Assembly: GCA_037132015.1 (NCBI GenBank)
Contig: JBAXPW010000040.1
Location: forward strand, 1 to 12,338
Length of the DNA stretch: 12,338 nucleotides
DNA from: JBAXPW01 sp037132015
Lineage (GTDB): Bacteria; Patescibacteriota; Microgenomatia; UBA1406; GWC2-37-13
Direction: 5' to 3'
Each line of letters begins with the position of its first letter. The stretch's first letter is position 1. Shown in pieces: positions 1 to 6,790 of the stretch. A program made the position numbers and the translations under genes. The notes under the pieces are model-generated. The model was not told where the DNA came from, made no database searches, and saw nothing but the letters and a program-made list of their open reading frames with translations.

Positions 1-24
1 GATTCGGCGGAAGGTCGATGGTTC
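1..24 (+). pseudogene. Clipped tRNA-like fragment, repeat of the element at 117-196
   Basis: The first 24 bases are identical to 153-176, the 3' side of the hairpin and the start of the T-arm of the degenerate tRNA-like element downstream. After GGTTC the match stops: the second half of the T-arm and the acceptor strand are missing, and the intact tRNA-Ile begins seven bases later. The 5' part lies outside the window. It is either a truncated second copy of the element or a repeat-induced assembly edge; the window alone cannot decide. Confidence 0.55.
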
Positions 25-30
25 ACTTTT

Positions 31-102
31 GGGTGTATGGCTCAGTGGTAGAGCGCATTCCTGATAAGAATGAGGTCGATGGTTCGATCCCATCTACACC
101 CA
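31..102 (+). tRNA. tRNA-Ile (anticodon GAT)
   Basis: A full cloverleaf can be folded. Acceptor GGGTGTA (31-37) pairs with TACACCC (95-101). D-stem GCTC (40-43) pairs with GAGC (51-54) around a short AGTGGTA loop. Anticodon stem CATTC (56-60) pairs with GAATG (68-72) around loop CTGATAA, giving anticodon GAT at 63-65. The T-arm is GATGG/CCATC (78-94) with loop TTCGATC. The discriminator is A102. The next bases are CAT, so CCA is not encoded and must be added by a CCA-adding enzyme. The gene reads isoleucine ATC/ATT codons. The 3' half is repeated exactly in the degenerate copy downstream. Confidence 0.96.
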
Positions 103-116
103 CATTAATAGTCTTT

Positions 117-196
117 GGTTGTTCGTCATCAGTAGTAGATAGAGCGTCCGCCGATTCGGCGGAAGGTCGATGGTTCGATCCCATCTACACCCACCA
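117..196 (+). pseudogene. Degenerate tRNA-Ile-like element with encoded CCA and closed anticodon arm
   Basis: Bases 164-194 repeat 73-103 of the upstream tRNA-Ile exactly, covering variable region, T-arm and 3' acceptor strand. The 5' half is diverged. The acceptor strand GGTTGTT (117-123) pairs with only five of seven bases of TACACCC, and the D region carries small insertions relative to the parent. The anticodon arm is replaced by a GC-rich perfect hairpin: TCCGCCG (147-153), ATT, CGGCGGA (157-163). Read as a 5-bp stem, its loop CGATTCG lacks the universal T33, so no normal anticodon is presented. Unlike its neighbours it ends in discriminator A193 plus encoded CCA (194-196). A dead tRNA is the simplest reading; a tRNA-like RNA with a non-decoding role is possible. 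Confidence 0.6.
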
Positions 197-212
197 AATT
201 CGTTTATAATAA

Positions 213-285
213 GGCCGCTTAGCTCAGTTGGTAGAGCGCTCGGTTTACATCCGATCGGTCGGGGGTTCAAGTCCCTCAGCGGCCA
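213..285 (+). tRNA. tRNA-Val (anticodon TAC)
   Basis: Cloverleaf: acceptor GGCCGCT (213-219) pairs with AGCGGCC (278-284). D-stem GCTC/GAGC (222-237) has an AGTTGGTA loop. Anticodon stem CTCGG (239-243) faces CCGAT (251-255) around TTTACAT, with anticodon TAC at 246-248. T-arm GGGGG/CCCTC (261-277) has loop TTCAAGT and one G-U pair. Discriminator A285 is followed by CCT, so CCA is incomplete. The outermost anticodon-stem pair is a C-T mismatch (239/255), a small oddity since the common form ends in G there. All other arms are intact, so it should be functional. Confidence 0.94.
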
Positions 286-317
286 CCTCGCTTGGCGGAG
301 TTTGAACAGTATAAATT

Positions 318-323
318 CATAAT
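318..323 (+). promoter_or_regulatory. Candidate -10 box for the first SET gene
   Basis: CATAAT lies nine bases before the ATG at 333, the same close spacing seen in front of several other genes here, and would give a leaderless or nearly leaderless mRNA. There is no convincing -35 box at proper distance and no Shine-Dalgarno sequence. Read-through from the tRNA genes is an alternative, as no clear terminator separates them. Confidence 0.3.
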
Positions 324-332
324 AATTACTTC

Positions 333-815
333 ATGAAAACTCATAAAGTCTCTTCAACAATCAACTCAATTGGAAGAACAGCATCAAGAAACTTTATATC
401 AGGAGAAATAGTACATCAAATGAACGGAACAATTATCACAGAGAATGAAGCAGAAGATCTATTCGTGCGAAGAGAGGTTGATGGAGATGATTTTCTTAAT
501 TATGATGATACTCATTTTTTATTATTAGATGAAGATTCGAGACAGTTTAATCATTCTTGTTCACCAAATGTTGGTTTGAATGATGATCTTCAATTATTTG
601 CTCTAACAGATATTAAAAAGGGTGAGGAAATTGCCTATGATTATTCAACTACTGTTGGCATTGACTATGATGAATGGTTTATGGATACAGAATGTAATTG
701 TCAATCAACTAACTGTCGAAAAATTATTGGTTGTATATCAACATTATCTGAAGAGACCATAATCTCTTATAAAACAAAGGGTGCAATTAGAAAATATATT
801 TCAGACCAGCTCTAA
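333..815 (+). CDS. SET-domain protein, putative protein-lysine methyltransferase (160 aa)
   Basis: A compact SET domain, the fold that transfers methyl groups from S-adenosylmethionine to protein lysines. Visible motifs are FNHSCSPN at residues 72-79 (the SET pseudoknot NHSCxPN), GEEIAYDY at 97-104 with the catalytic-type tyrosine at 104, and a post-SET cysteine cluster CNCQSTNC at 121-128, which with the motif cysteine could bind zinc. The N-terminal GxG SAM-contact motif is poor (NSIGRTASRNF, about 11-21), so cofactor binding is less certain than in the next gene. There is no signal peptide or membrane segment. ATG 333 is the only plausible start, because a TAA stop lies in frame at 312-314. 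The substrate is unknown; bacterial SET proteins include secreted effectors and intracellular enzymes. The family call is firm, activity is inferred. Confidence 0.85.
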   Translation: MKTHKVSSTINSIGRTASRNFISGEIVHQMNGTIITENEAEDLFVRREVDGDDFLNYDDTHFLLLDEDSRQFNHSCSPNVGLNDDLQLFALTDIKKGEEIAYDYSTTVGIDYDEWFMDTECNCQSTNCRKIIGCISTLSEETIISYKTKGAIRKYISDQL

Positions 816-859
816 ACCTATCAAAAATAATGTTTCAAAAAAATAATAGCCTTCACCTA

Positions 860-868
860 TGATATACT
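860..868 (+). promoter_or_regulatory. Candidate extended -10 promoter for the second SET gene
   Basis: TGATATACT is a TG-n-TATACT extended -10 element 28 bases before the ATG at 897, predicting a leader of about 20 bases. A second possible -10, TACAAT, lies at 876-881. The spacer between the two SET genes is 81 bases with no obvious terminator, so the second gene may also be read from upstream. Confidence 0.4.
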
Positions 869-896
869 GATATTTTACAATTATGAAATACTTACA

Positions 897-1637
897 ATGA
901 TTCTTCTTCCAGAAACTTCTTACGAAGTTAAAATAACAGAAAAAAAGGGTAAGGGTGTATTCGCAAAAAAAGAAATTCCTGCAGGAACCATAATCGCTGA
1001 TTATCTTGGCAAAATAATTCATCCTGAAGAAGAATCAACAGAAAGTAATAATCTTCATTATGGTTTATATATAAGTGATACTACAGTTATTTGCCCTGAT
1101 TTCACCAGCAATGGTGCGCATAACTTTAATCATTCCTGTACACCAAATAGCACATTTTTTCCCTATAAAGGACATACGCTTATCGTGTCAACTAGAACAA
1201 TTTTTATTGGAGAGGAATTTAATATCAAATATCTCATATATCCTTCGGAACATTTCTCTGAGGAAGTGGATATGATATGCCATTGTAAAAGTCCTCTCTG
1301 CCGTGGCACGCAATATTGTACAGATCAAGAATGGGATAACTACGATGCAATAGAAGATAAGGCGTATGTAGATATTGAGCCATCACTTGTTTTTGGCACA
1401 TACCTTCAACCTCTTGATATATATCCAGAGACAATTGCAGACTTACCATCTTATATGCAAATATTTGGCTATCATGAAAAAGAGCCTTTGAAATATTCAA
1501 AACTAGTAATGGATAAAGAAGAGATTCGCAATCTCATGAGAGAATCAGGACAAAATATCTATATAGAATCAATCGACGCAGTGTTGGCAGGTATCACTCC
1601 AACAACATATTATTTCCTCTACTCAAATTTACATTAA
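897..1637 (+). CDS. SET-domain protein with C-terminal extension, putative lysine methyltransferase (246 aa)
   Basis: An N-terminal SET domain followed by about 105 residues I do not recognise. SAM-contact motif KGKGVFAKKEIPAG is at 17-30, FNHSCTPN at 77-84, GEEFNIKY at 105-112 with Y112 in the catalytic-tyrosine slot, and post-SET CHCKSPLCRG at 128-137. The SET motifs are closer to consensus than those of the upstream paralogue, although GEEFNIKY is an unusual version of the GEELTFDY signature. Residues 141-246 are acidic and aromatic-rich with no visible motif, perhaps a substrate-recognition module. The two SET proteins share little beyond the motifs, so this is an old duplication or two acquisitions. 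The 3' end overlaps the convergent GNAT gene by nine bases. Target unknown; the pathway operon next door makes a product-modifying role conceivable but unproven. Confidence 0.85.
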   Translation: MILLPETSYEVKITEKKGKGVFAKKEIPAGTIIADYLGKIIHPEEESTESNNLHYGLYISDTTVICPDFTSNGAHNFNHSCTPNSTFFPYKGHTLIVSTRTIFIGEEFNIKYLIYPSEHFSEEVDMICHCKSPLCRGTQYCTDQEWDNYDAIEDKAYVDIEPSLVFGTYLQPLDIYPETIADLPSYMQIFGYHEKEPLKYSKLVMDKEEIRNLMRESGQNIYIESIDAVLAGITPTTYYFLYSNLH

Positions 1638-2573
1638 CTCTACCTTTTTCACCGGAACTTGAGTCACATATTTATGTTTCCATCCACAATCTGCCTGCAT
1701 CACATCTATCAATGCACACTTATTAACAATAGCATCAGTAATTTCTCTATACAAAAGAAAATTACTAATATCTCGATAACGCCTATCATACCCGCCAATC
1801 AATGCATAATATTGATTCTTATATTGTAATATCAGATCTATTGCAACAATTTTATTATGAATTTCTATAATAATAAATTTACTTGAATAAAACTCGTTCT
1901 TTCGAGAAATTTGAAAAAATAATTCTTCTACACCCTCCTCAAGTAATAAACTCTTTGGTTTATTTACTCCATCAAAACATTGTTTATTTAGATCTTTTAA
2001 TGTATTGTAATGTTCGATAGTCGAGTCCGTATCAAAATACACTTTTGGTTCATATTCACACAATGATTCATATGAAGATTTCAAATTGTATCTATGCTTT
2101 TTAGTAAGTTGAGCCAAATAATCATCCATCGATTGAAACTGAGTAAGTGACTGTATATTTTCTGGTTCATCATCAACAATAAGTTCAGAAACCATAGTAT
2201 CATATGATGAATCAAGACGTATTGCATTAAGAAAAATAGGTCTTGGAGCCAAACGTAAAAGAATATCAACATATCTTTGATCTTTTACAAAAAAGGTATT
2301 GCCTTCAAACCAACAACATCCATACCATTCATATCGATTCATCTCTTTATCAAACCATAACGGGAGCATTCCTACTGGAACATTATCTTTATATGCAGTA
2401 ATAAAATGAGGAGGTATATGATAAATTTCATAAAAAACATTTCGTAAATACCAAAGATCAAAGATTGTATTATTGGGAGAAAATAAATTCCACAATGTTT
2501 TGCACTCTTCAATATCAGTGTGAACTTTTATCTCTAAATGAAGATCCGCAATTGTTGTATTAATATCATTCAT
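1629..2573 (-). CDS. FemAB/CelD-type GNAT acyl- or aminoacyltransferase (314 aa)
   Basis: Resembles the Acetyltransf_6 group of the GNAT superfamily, which holds FemAB-like aminoacyl-tRNA-dependent transferases and CelD/BcsL-type acyltransferases. An N-terminal half with WYLRNVFYEI (41-50) and a GMLPLW strand (68-73) is followed by the usual YLAQLTKKHRYNLKSS helix (152-167). The C-terminal GNAT core has paired strands FIIIEIHNKIVAIDLILQ (233-250), YYALIGGYDRRYRDIS (255-270) and a VMQADCGWKHKYV end (291-303). At about 310 residues it has the size of this family. It starts five bases after the decarboxylase stop, so it is the last gene of the five-gene operon and probably caps or extends the product. 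Donor (acyl-CoA or aminoacyl-tRNA) cannot be told from sequence. No signal peptide, hence cytoplasmic. Confidence 0.75.
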   Translation of the reverse strand: MNDINTTIADLHLEIKVHTDIEECKTLWNLFSPNNTIFDLWYLRNVFYEIYHIPPHFITAYKDNVPVGMLPLWFDKEMNRYEWYGCCWFEGNTFFVKDQRYVDILLRLAPRPIFLNAIRLDSSYDTMVSELIVDDEPENIQSLTQFQSMDDYLAQLTKKHRYNLKSSYESLCEYEPKVYFDTDSTIEHYNTLKDLNKQCFDGVNKPKSLLLEEGVEELFFQISRKNEFYSSKFIIIEIHNKIVAIDLILQYKNQYYALIGGYDRRYRDISNFLLYREITDAIVNKCALIDVMQADCGWKHKYVTQVPVKKVELM

Positions 2574-2578
2574 AAGAT

Positions 2579-3913
2579 TTACTTACATTCAAAATGATGT
2601 ACATTCGGAAGCCCACGAATAAAAGATTGTCTTAATGTATATGTATATGCTCCTTGATTTGGGATAACTAGGATATCTCCTATCTCAATATTTTCTGCAT
2701 AACAAAAATATCCCCATATATCATCTGGCGTACATAATGATCCTACAAATTGTCCACGAATTTCTTTCGTTCCGGGATGAGTAAGATTTATTATTGGAAC
2801 GTATTCAGACGAATATTTATCCCATCCAATAATATTATTTCCTCCATCGAGAATATAAATATCATCATCTTTTTTATCCATAACTTTTAGAAGAATGTGC
2901 AATGAGGGATTGCTCAAAATCCGACCCGGCTCACAATATATGTCGCATGATAGTTGAGACAAAATATGTGTAGCAATCGCACGATTTATACGTTCAGCAT
3001 ATTCTTTTAATGATGTTGTTTCCATTAAAAAATATTCTTTAGGGATATACTGAGGATACTCTAATTCGTTATACAAACTATTAAGTATTTCTATCTGTGA
3101 AAAAGCAGTATCGTAATATCCATCAACATTCTGAGGATGTAATCCACCACCAAAATCTATAAATTGAATTTGTTTTTTTTGTATTTCAGAAAAGTTTTGT
3201 TCAAGATAGTTTCCCAAAGATTCTATTATTTCTTCATATAAATCAATAGTCGAATTACTTCTATGCGATTGGATACCACATAGATGTAAGTTTGAAATAG
3301 ATCGAGATATTTCCCAAAACTCTCCTAATCGAGAAAGTGGAATTCCAAATTTCTTCCACTCTTTATGGATCTCTGTATAAATTCGTACTCCAGCACGAAG
3401 CATGATATGTGGATTTGATATAAGAACTTCTTTTAACACCACTAGTTCTTGGAAACTATCAATCATTAATGTAATAATATTTGAGTGTTGAAGTATCAAT
3501 TCTAAATCTTCTTTTGATTTGCCTGGACCTGTATATATTATTTTTTTTGCTTTTGCTTCTAATGCCAAACCCAACTCATACTGACTTGATACATCCAATC
3601 CGATATCTTCAGATACTATATCCTTTAATAACTCTATATATGGATTAGATTTAACAGCATAATAAGGATGAATATTTTTTATTTTTGATAAAAATTCAGA
3701 TTTGAATAACTTAATATTTTCCTTAACACCAGCATGATCATACACATAACATGATGTACCATGTTGATTAGCAATTTGCATAAACGATTTTGTTTGTTGA
3801 ATTACAGATTCTACTACCTGATCCAACGAACCCTTTAGACCAGATAAGGGCGTTTCAATTATTTTTAATAGTTCGTTTTTTTCAGTATCTGAAAATTGAA
3901 ATGTGTCATTCAT
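2579..3913 (-). CDS. PLP-dependent decarboxylase, diaminopimelate/ornithine decarboxylase type (444 aa)
   Basis: Fold-type-III (alanine-racemase-like) decarboxylase that removes the alpha carboxylate of an amino acid or amino-acid conjugate. From the chosen start: PLP lysine in PYYAVKSNP with K88, GLDVSSQYELGLAL (105-118), YTGPGKS (127-133), the glycine-rich phosphate loop DFGGG (253-257), YCEPGR (326-331), SLCTPDDIW with the catalytic-type cysteine C394, and GAYTY near 421. The family's usual HIGS segment reads SHRSNS. I chose ATG 3913 over an upstream in-frame ATG at 3949, because its 8-base overlap (ATGAATGA) with the preceding stop suggests translational coupling and the first 12 residues look unlike this family. 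Pairing with ATP-grasp ligases recalls the PvsA/PvsE pair of vibrioferrin synthesis, but no NIS synthetase is present here. Exact substrate unknown. Confidence 0.88.
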   Translation of the reverse strand: MNDTFQFSDTEKNELLKIIETPLSGLKGSLDQVVESVIQQTKSFMQIANQHGTSCYVYDHAGVKENIKLFKSEFLSKIKNIHPYYAVKSNPYIELLKDIVSEDIGLDVSSQYELGLALEAKAKKIIYTGPGKSKEDLELILQHSNIITLMIDSFQELVVLKEVLISNPHIMLRAGVRIYTEIHKEWKKFGIPLSRLGEFWEISRSISNLHLCGIQSHRSNSTIDLYEEIIESLGNYLEQNFSEIQKKQIQFIDFGGGLHPQNVDGYYDTAFSQIEILNSLYNELEYPQYIPKEYFLMETTSLKEYAERINRAIATHILSQLSCDIYCEPGRILSNPSLHILLKVMDKKDDDIYILDGGNNIIGWDKYSSEYVPIINLTHPGTKEIRGQFVGSLCTPDDIWGYFCYAENIEIGDILVIPNQGAYTYTLRQSFIRGLPNVHHFECK

Positions 3914-5186
3914 AATTAAAAAAGTGTAGTGTCTTAATACCAATTGCATTAAGATTTCCCTCAGAATTAAAGAGGGATCTATTACTAATAATATACCCTA
4001 ACGTCGTACTTGTATCATACTCTTCATTCATCATCGCTTCTGTGATGAAAAAATATATAGGATTACTCTTCGATAAAGAAAAAATATCTGTATTTAGAAT
4101 ATGAAATGAGTTCTTAAAATCATATGTTCCCATTTTTTCGACTTTTTGTACCTTTTTTATACGTGCTGGATCAAAATCAATATGAAGCAAAGCTCCTTCA
4201 AAAGATGATTGTGGCATGTGATGAATTGTGTATTGCTTTTTGTCTATTGGATCTAATAAAGCTGACCAGAGAATATCTTCGTGATTTGTTTCAGTGATTG
4301 ATTTTTCAAAAGGTAAAAAAAGAGTTGCTGCAGAACAACGAGGATTACACTCGATGATATAAACTTCCTCATTTGAATCAATCATAAAATCAATGTTTGC
4401 ATATCCTCGAAAATTTGCATCATATAATACTGCCCCAAGACGACAAAATAGTTGATTAATATTCTTAGATAGCTTTGATGACAATGACTTAGTAGAAACC
4501 CATTGCACACCAATAAAATGCCCTTCTTGTGTATAACACTGTCTCCGAATTGAAGAGAGACTCACATCATCATTTGAGATAGTGATTGAGATGCCATACG
4601 CTCCACCATCAATATATTCTCGAATAAGAAGATTGGACAATTTTTCATTCTTTATTATTTCAACTATTTTTTGAAAGTTGACATTATTTTTTATAATATA
4701 CGTTCCTTCTGCGCCATCTGAGATCTTTTTTTGAATAACATACGGATATTGAATGTTCCTCATCTCATCCATTGAAGAGCAAGAAAGTTTCTTTGGGGAA
4801 GGAAATCCATTTGTTAGTAAAAAAGTATCAAACCAAACTTTATCATTAAATTTTTCTTGAAGAAGATGTGAAGTTGATACTAATCGTATAGTGTTTTTTT
4901 TTGCTATATCTATCAACCGTGGTGAAAGTAGTCGGGTACAAAAAAATGAATGTATGTTATGTTCTTTTAGTAAAAAAATAAGATTAGATTTTTCAAATAT
5001 CTCTTCAACTTCGTTATCATAATCAATCTCTACTAATTCTGGATATGAATATTGAATGAGATGATCTTCATTCCAAATAGATACCATCCACTCCGCGAGG
5101 GAAGAATCTTTTTGCACTACAAAATACATATCCTGTTTTGTATAAAATAACCCATCAAGATCCTGCGGTAATGTTGCTATTTTCAT
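3906..5186 (-). CDS. ATP-grasp amide ligase, carbamoyl-phosphate-synthase-like (426 aa)
   Basis: ATP-grasp enzymes activate a carboxylate as acyl phosphate and join it to an amine. Here the ATP-binding core runs from about residue 110 to 290: FNDKVWFDTFLLTNGFPSPK (113-132), nucleotide-binding lysine segment YVIQKKISDGAEGTYII (149-165), IREYIDGGAYGIS (188-200), YANIDFMID (262-270) and the metal-binding block EVYIIECNPRCSAATLF (274-290). The first 100 residues form the pre-ATP-grasp domain; the last 130 are unassigned. It lies two bases after the MurL-like gene and its TGA stop overlaps the decarboxylase start, so it is translated in the same operon. It probably joins one amino acid or amine building block. 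Ligase chemistry is well supported, substrates are not known. Confidence 0.85.
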   Translation of the reverse strand: MKIATLPQDLDGLFYTKQDMYFVVQKDSSLAEWMVSIWNEDHLIQYSYPELVEIDYDNEVEEIFEKSNLIFLLKEHNIHSFFCTRLLSPRLIDIAKKNTIRLVSTSHLLQEKFNDKVWFDTFLLTNGFPSPKKLSCSSMDEMRNIQYPYVIQKKISDGAEGTYIIKNNVNFQKIVEIIKNEKLSNLLIREYIDGGAYGISITISNDDVSLSSIRRQCYTQEGHFIGVQWVSTKSLSSKLSKNINQLFCRLGAVLYDANFRGYANIDFMIDSNEEVYIIECNPRCSAATLFLPFEKSITETNHEDILWSALLDPIDKKQYTIHHMPQSSFEGALLHIDFDPARIKKVQKVEKMGTYDFKNSFHILNTDIFSLSKSNPIYFFITEAMMNEEYDTSTTLGYIISNRSLFNSEGNLNAIGIKTLHFFNYE

Positions 5187-5188
5187 AT

Positions 5189-6565
5189 TTATGGTTTTGG
5201 AATAGACTGCTTAAATTCGCTTATAACTTTTTGAAACATTGATTGTAATTTTTCTTTCTGTTCTGGTATTACATTTGTATTGGAGTGTAATTGCGTATAG
5301 TGTTTGTAATGAGTTGCATAGGAAATAACGTTTCCACTTTTTATGATCTTTTGAAATGTGTTTATCACACTACCTTTGATATTTTTTTTATTAACAATAT
5401 ACATCGCCATATCAATATCATAGTCAAATGTAGAAATATGTTTGAAATAATCTACAAATCGAATATCATCATTTAATAAATTACGTGTAAAGCCCACTTT
5501 CTTGGTATCAATGCCACAGCTCAAACAAAACAAATAATTTTTATCACACTTTGAACAATTATGACACCAGTTAGATCCATCAATAGGTGGATCATTTGCA
5601 AAACAAGAAAACTGATACTTTGCTAAATCGGAATAGTAAGTATGTAACATATAAAATATTGAGATTTCTTCCAAAGATTCCAACATACTATACACACCAC
5701 AACTATTTCCCGTTAAGATTGAAATCATCGCATGTTGTTGAGGTGTCCAAAAACTAGATTGATCATACGAACAAAATGACTTCCAACCATCGTACATCTC
5801 AACAAAATTATTAGAAAACTCACTGCCAAATAATACATAATCAGCTTTATATTTATACACATACGGGATCATTAACAAAGCGATAAGGGTAGTTTGAGAA
5901 CCCCATCCCAGCTCAGTAGATTGTGATGCGGAAAGGGCGCCATTCTGTCTAAACAATCCCGGACCATTTTTTACAAAATGAATTTTTGTCTTAAACTCTT
6001 TTTCAAATTGAGGAATGAGTAATAGTTTCTTTTCCTCTTCATACTTTTGTACAGGCTCTTGCACATATACCAAAATTGGCTCTATACCAAGTTCTCGACA
6101 TAATGCAAATGTTAACAGACTTTCTTTTCCAAATGAAAAAGGAATAATCGCGTGCTTATTTTTAGTAGTTTTTTTTAATAATTTAAAATCGTTTAGGTCA
6201 GGAAATAGGGGAGTACGATTTTCAAAAATAAATTCAAGATTATGAAATTGCCTGACATATGTCGTAACGGGAACATTGTCAATTTGTTCGCAATATACCA
6301 TATCAAATAATTGATTTTTGTATAGTTGACTTTCAAAGAGAGGATAATTAATGTTGTAACTAATAGATCCTTTCTTTGATAATAAAGGTAAAAAATTAGT
6401 GTTTCCATAGACAAGATTATCGAGTAGTATTTGACGAATTGACGACGGGGTATTTTTCCAAATATCACCATCAAATTCGATTTTGAATGATGTTTCCTCA
6501 ACGTTAATATCAATGCCATTTGATAATTCTTTCCCTTTTATTATAAGTGCTGTATCATCAAACAT
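5189..6565 (-). CDS. PP-loop ATP-pyrophosphatase protein resembling MurL peptidyl-glutamate epimerase (458 aa)
   Basis: The N-type ATP-pyrophosphatase P-loop appears as IIPFSFGKESLLTFALCRELG at 140-160 (SGGxDS-like, with ES). Further on come VLFGSEFSNN (244-253), VYSMLESLEEISIFYML (291-307), a cysteine site WCHNCSKCDKNYLF (333-346) and RNLLNDD (361-367). In recalled, not searched, comparison, this order matches MurL of Xanthomonas, where a GGGKDS loop, FSNERS, a YYSLL..SELA helix, WCxxCxKC and GRNLLDD follow in the same order. MurL uses ATP to activate the C-terminal glutamate of UDP-MurNAc-L-Ala-L-Glu and epimerise it to D. The length (about 450) fits. Here it sits among ATP-grasp ligases and a decarboxylase rather than mur genes, suggesting a different peptide substrate. 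A thiolation or amidation PP-loop enzyme is the alternative. Confidence 0.62.
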   Translation of the reverse strand: MFDDTALIIKGKELSNGIDINVEETSFKIEFDGDIWKNTPSSIRQILLDNLVYGNTNFLPLLSKKGSISYNINYPLFESQLYKNQLFDMVYCEQIDNVPVTTYVRQFHNLEFIFENRTPLFPDLNDFKLLKKTTKNKHAIIPFSFGKESLLTFALCRELGIEPILVYVQEPVQKYEEEKKLLLIPQFEKEFKTKIHFVKNGPGLFRQNGALSASQSTELGWGSQTTLIALLMIPYVYKYKADYVLFGSEFSNNFVEMYDGWKSFCSYDQSSFWTPQQHAMISILTGNSCGVYSMLESLEEISIFYMLHTYYSDLAKYQFSCFANDPPIDGSNWCHNCSKCDKNYLFCLSCGIDTKKVGFTRNLLNDDIRFVDYFKHISTFDYDIDMAMYIVNKKNIKGSVINTFQKIIKSGNVISYATHYKHYTQLHSNTNVIPEQKEKLQSMFQKVISEFKQSIPKP

Positions 6566-6576
6566 TTATTAAAATA

Positions 6577-6582
6577 ATTGTA
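6577..6582 (-). promoter_or_regulatory. Candidate -10 box for the MurL-like gene
   Basis: On the minus strand TACAAT (within TTATACAATT) ends 11 bases before the ATG at 6565, predicting a leader of about five bases. There is no good -35 at the right distance. If real, it gives the four downstream genes their own promoter apart from that of the double ATP-grasp gene. Spacing matches the other near-leaderless starts in the window. Confidence 0.35.
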
Positions 6583-6600
6583 TAACCATATAACTTTTAA

Positions 6601-6790
6601 CTATGCACCTTAAAACTTTACGAACTTTTTCCTCAATCTTTAACTTTTAATCTTTAGTCTTTCATCAGTATCTTATCTTTTTCCCTTTGCCCTTTTACTT
6701 TTACCCTCTCTCTATAACTTTATAAACTTTACGAACTTTATAAACTCTCTGACTTTAGACTTTAGACTTTACAACTCTTTTCTTTCGCCT
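6601..6790 (-). repeat. Purine-rich low-complexity spacer with short tandem repeats
   Basis: The spacer between the double ATP-grasp gene and the MurL-like gene has no ORF and is almost purely purine plus T on the transcribed (minus) strand. Written on the plus strand it holds a 9-base period at 6716-6751 (AACTTTATA, AACTTTACG, AACTTTATA, AACTCTCTG), three 7-base units at 6752-6772 (ACTTTAG, ACTTTAG, ACTTTAC) and an exact 15-base repeat AACTTTACGAACTTT at 6614-6628 and 6725-6739. The middle is similar CTTTT-rich sequence. I see no hairpin plus U-tract, so no intrinsic terminator. Such AAAGT-type spacers are, from memory, common in CPR genomes. Its function is unknown: spacer, leader or slippage-grown filler. 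Confidence 0.75.

Noticed and set aside
18..209. A 63-codon open frame across the start of the window
   Set aside because: It runs straight through tRNA-Ile and its degenerate copy; the frame is a by-product of those RNA sequences.
286..312. Possible terminator after tRNA-Val (CTCGC...GCGGAG)
   Set aside because: The stem is short and imperfect with a bulge, and only TTT follows; too weak to call.
883..900. Five-codon mini-ORF (ATG AAA TAC TTA CAA TGA) ending on the start of the second SET gene
   Set aside because: Could be a leader peptide with ATGA coupling, but five codons are easily met by chance and nothing else supports it.
3914..3949. Upstream ATG giving a 456-residue decarboxylase
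   Set aside because: It would overlap the ATP-grasp gene by 44 bases; the internal ATG at 3913 gives a coupled 8-base overlap and removes an unlikely 12-residue leader.
6601..6790. CRISPR array reading of the repetitive spacer
   Set aside because: Units are 7-15 bases, degenerate and contiguous, with no constant repeat plus unique spacer pattern and no cas genes.
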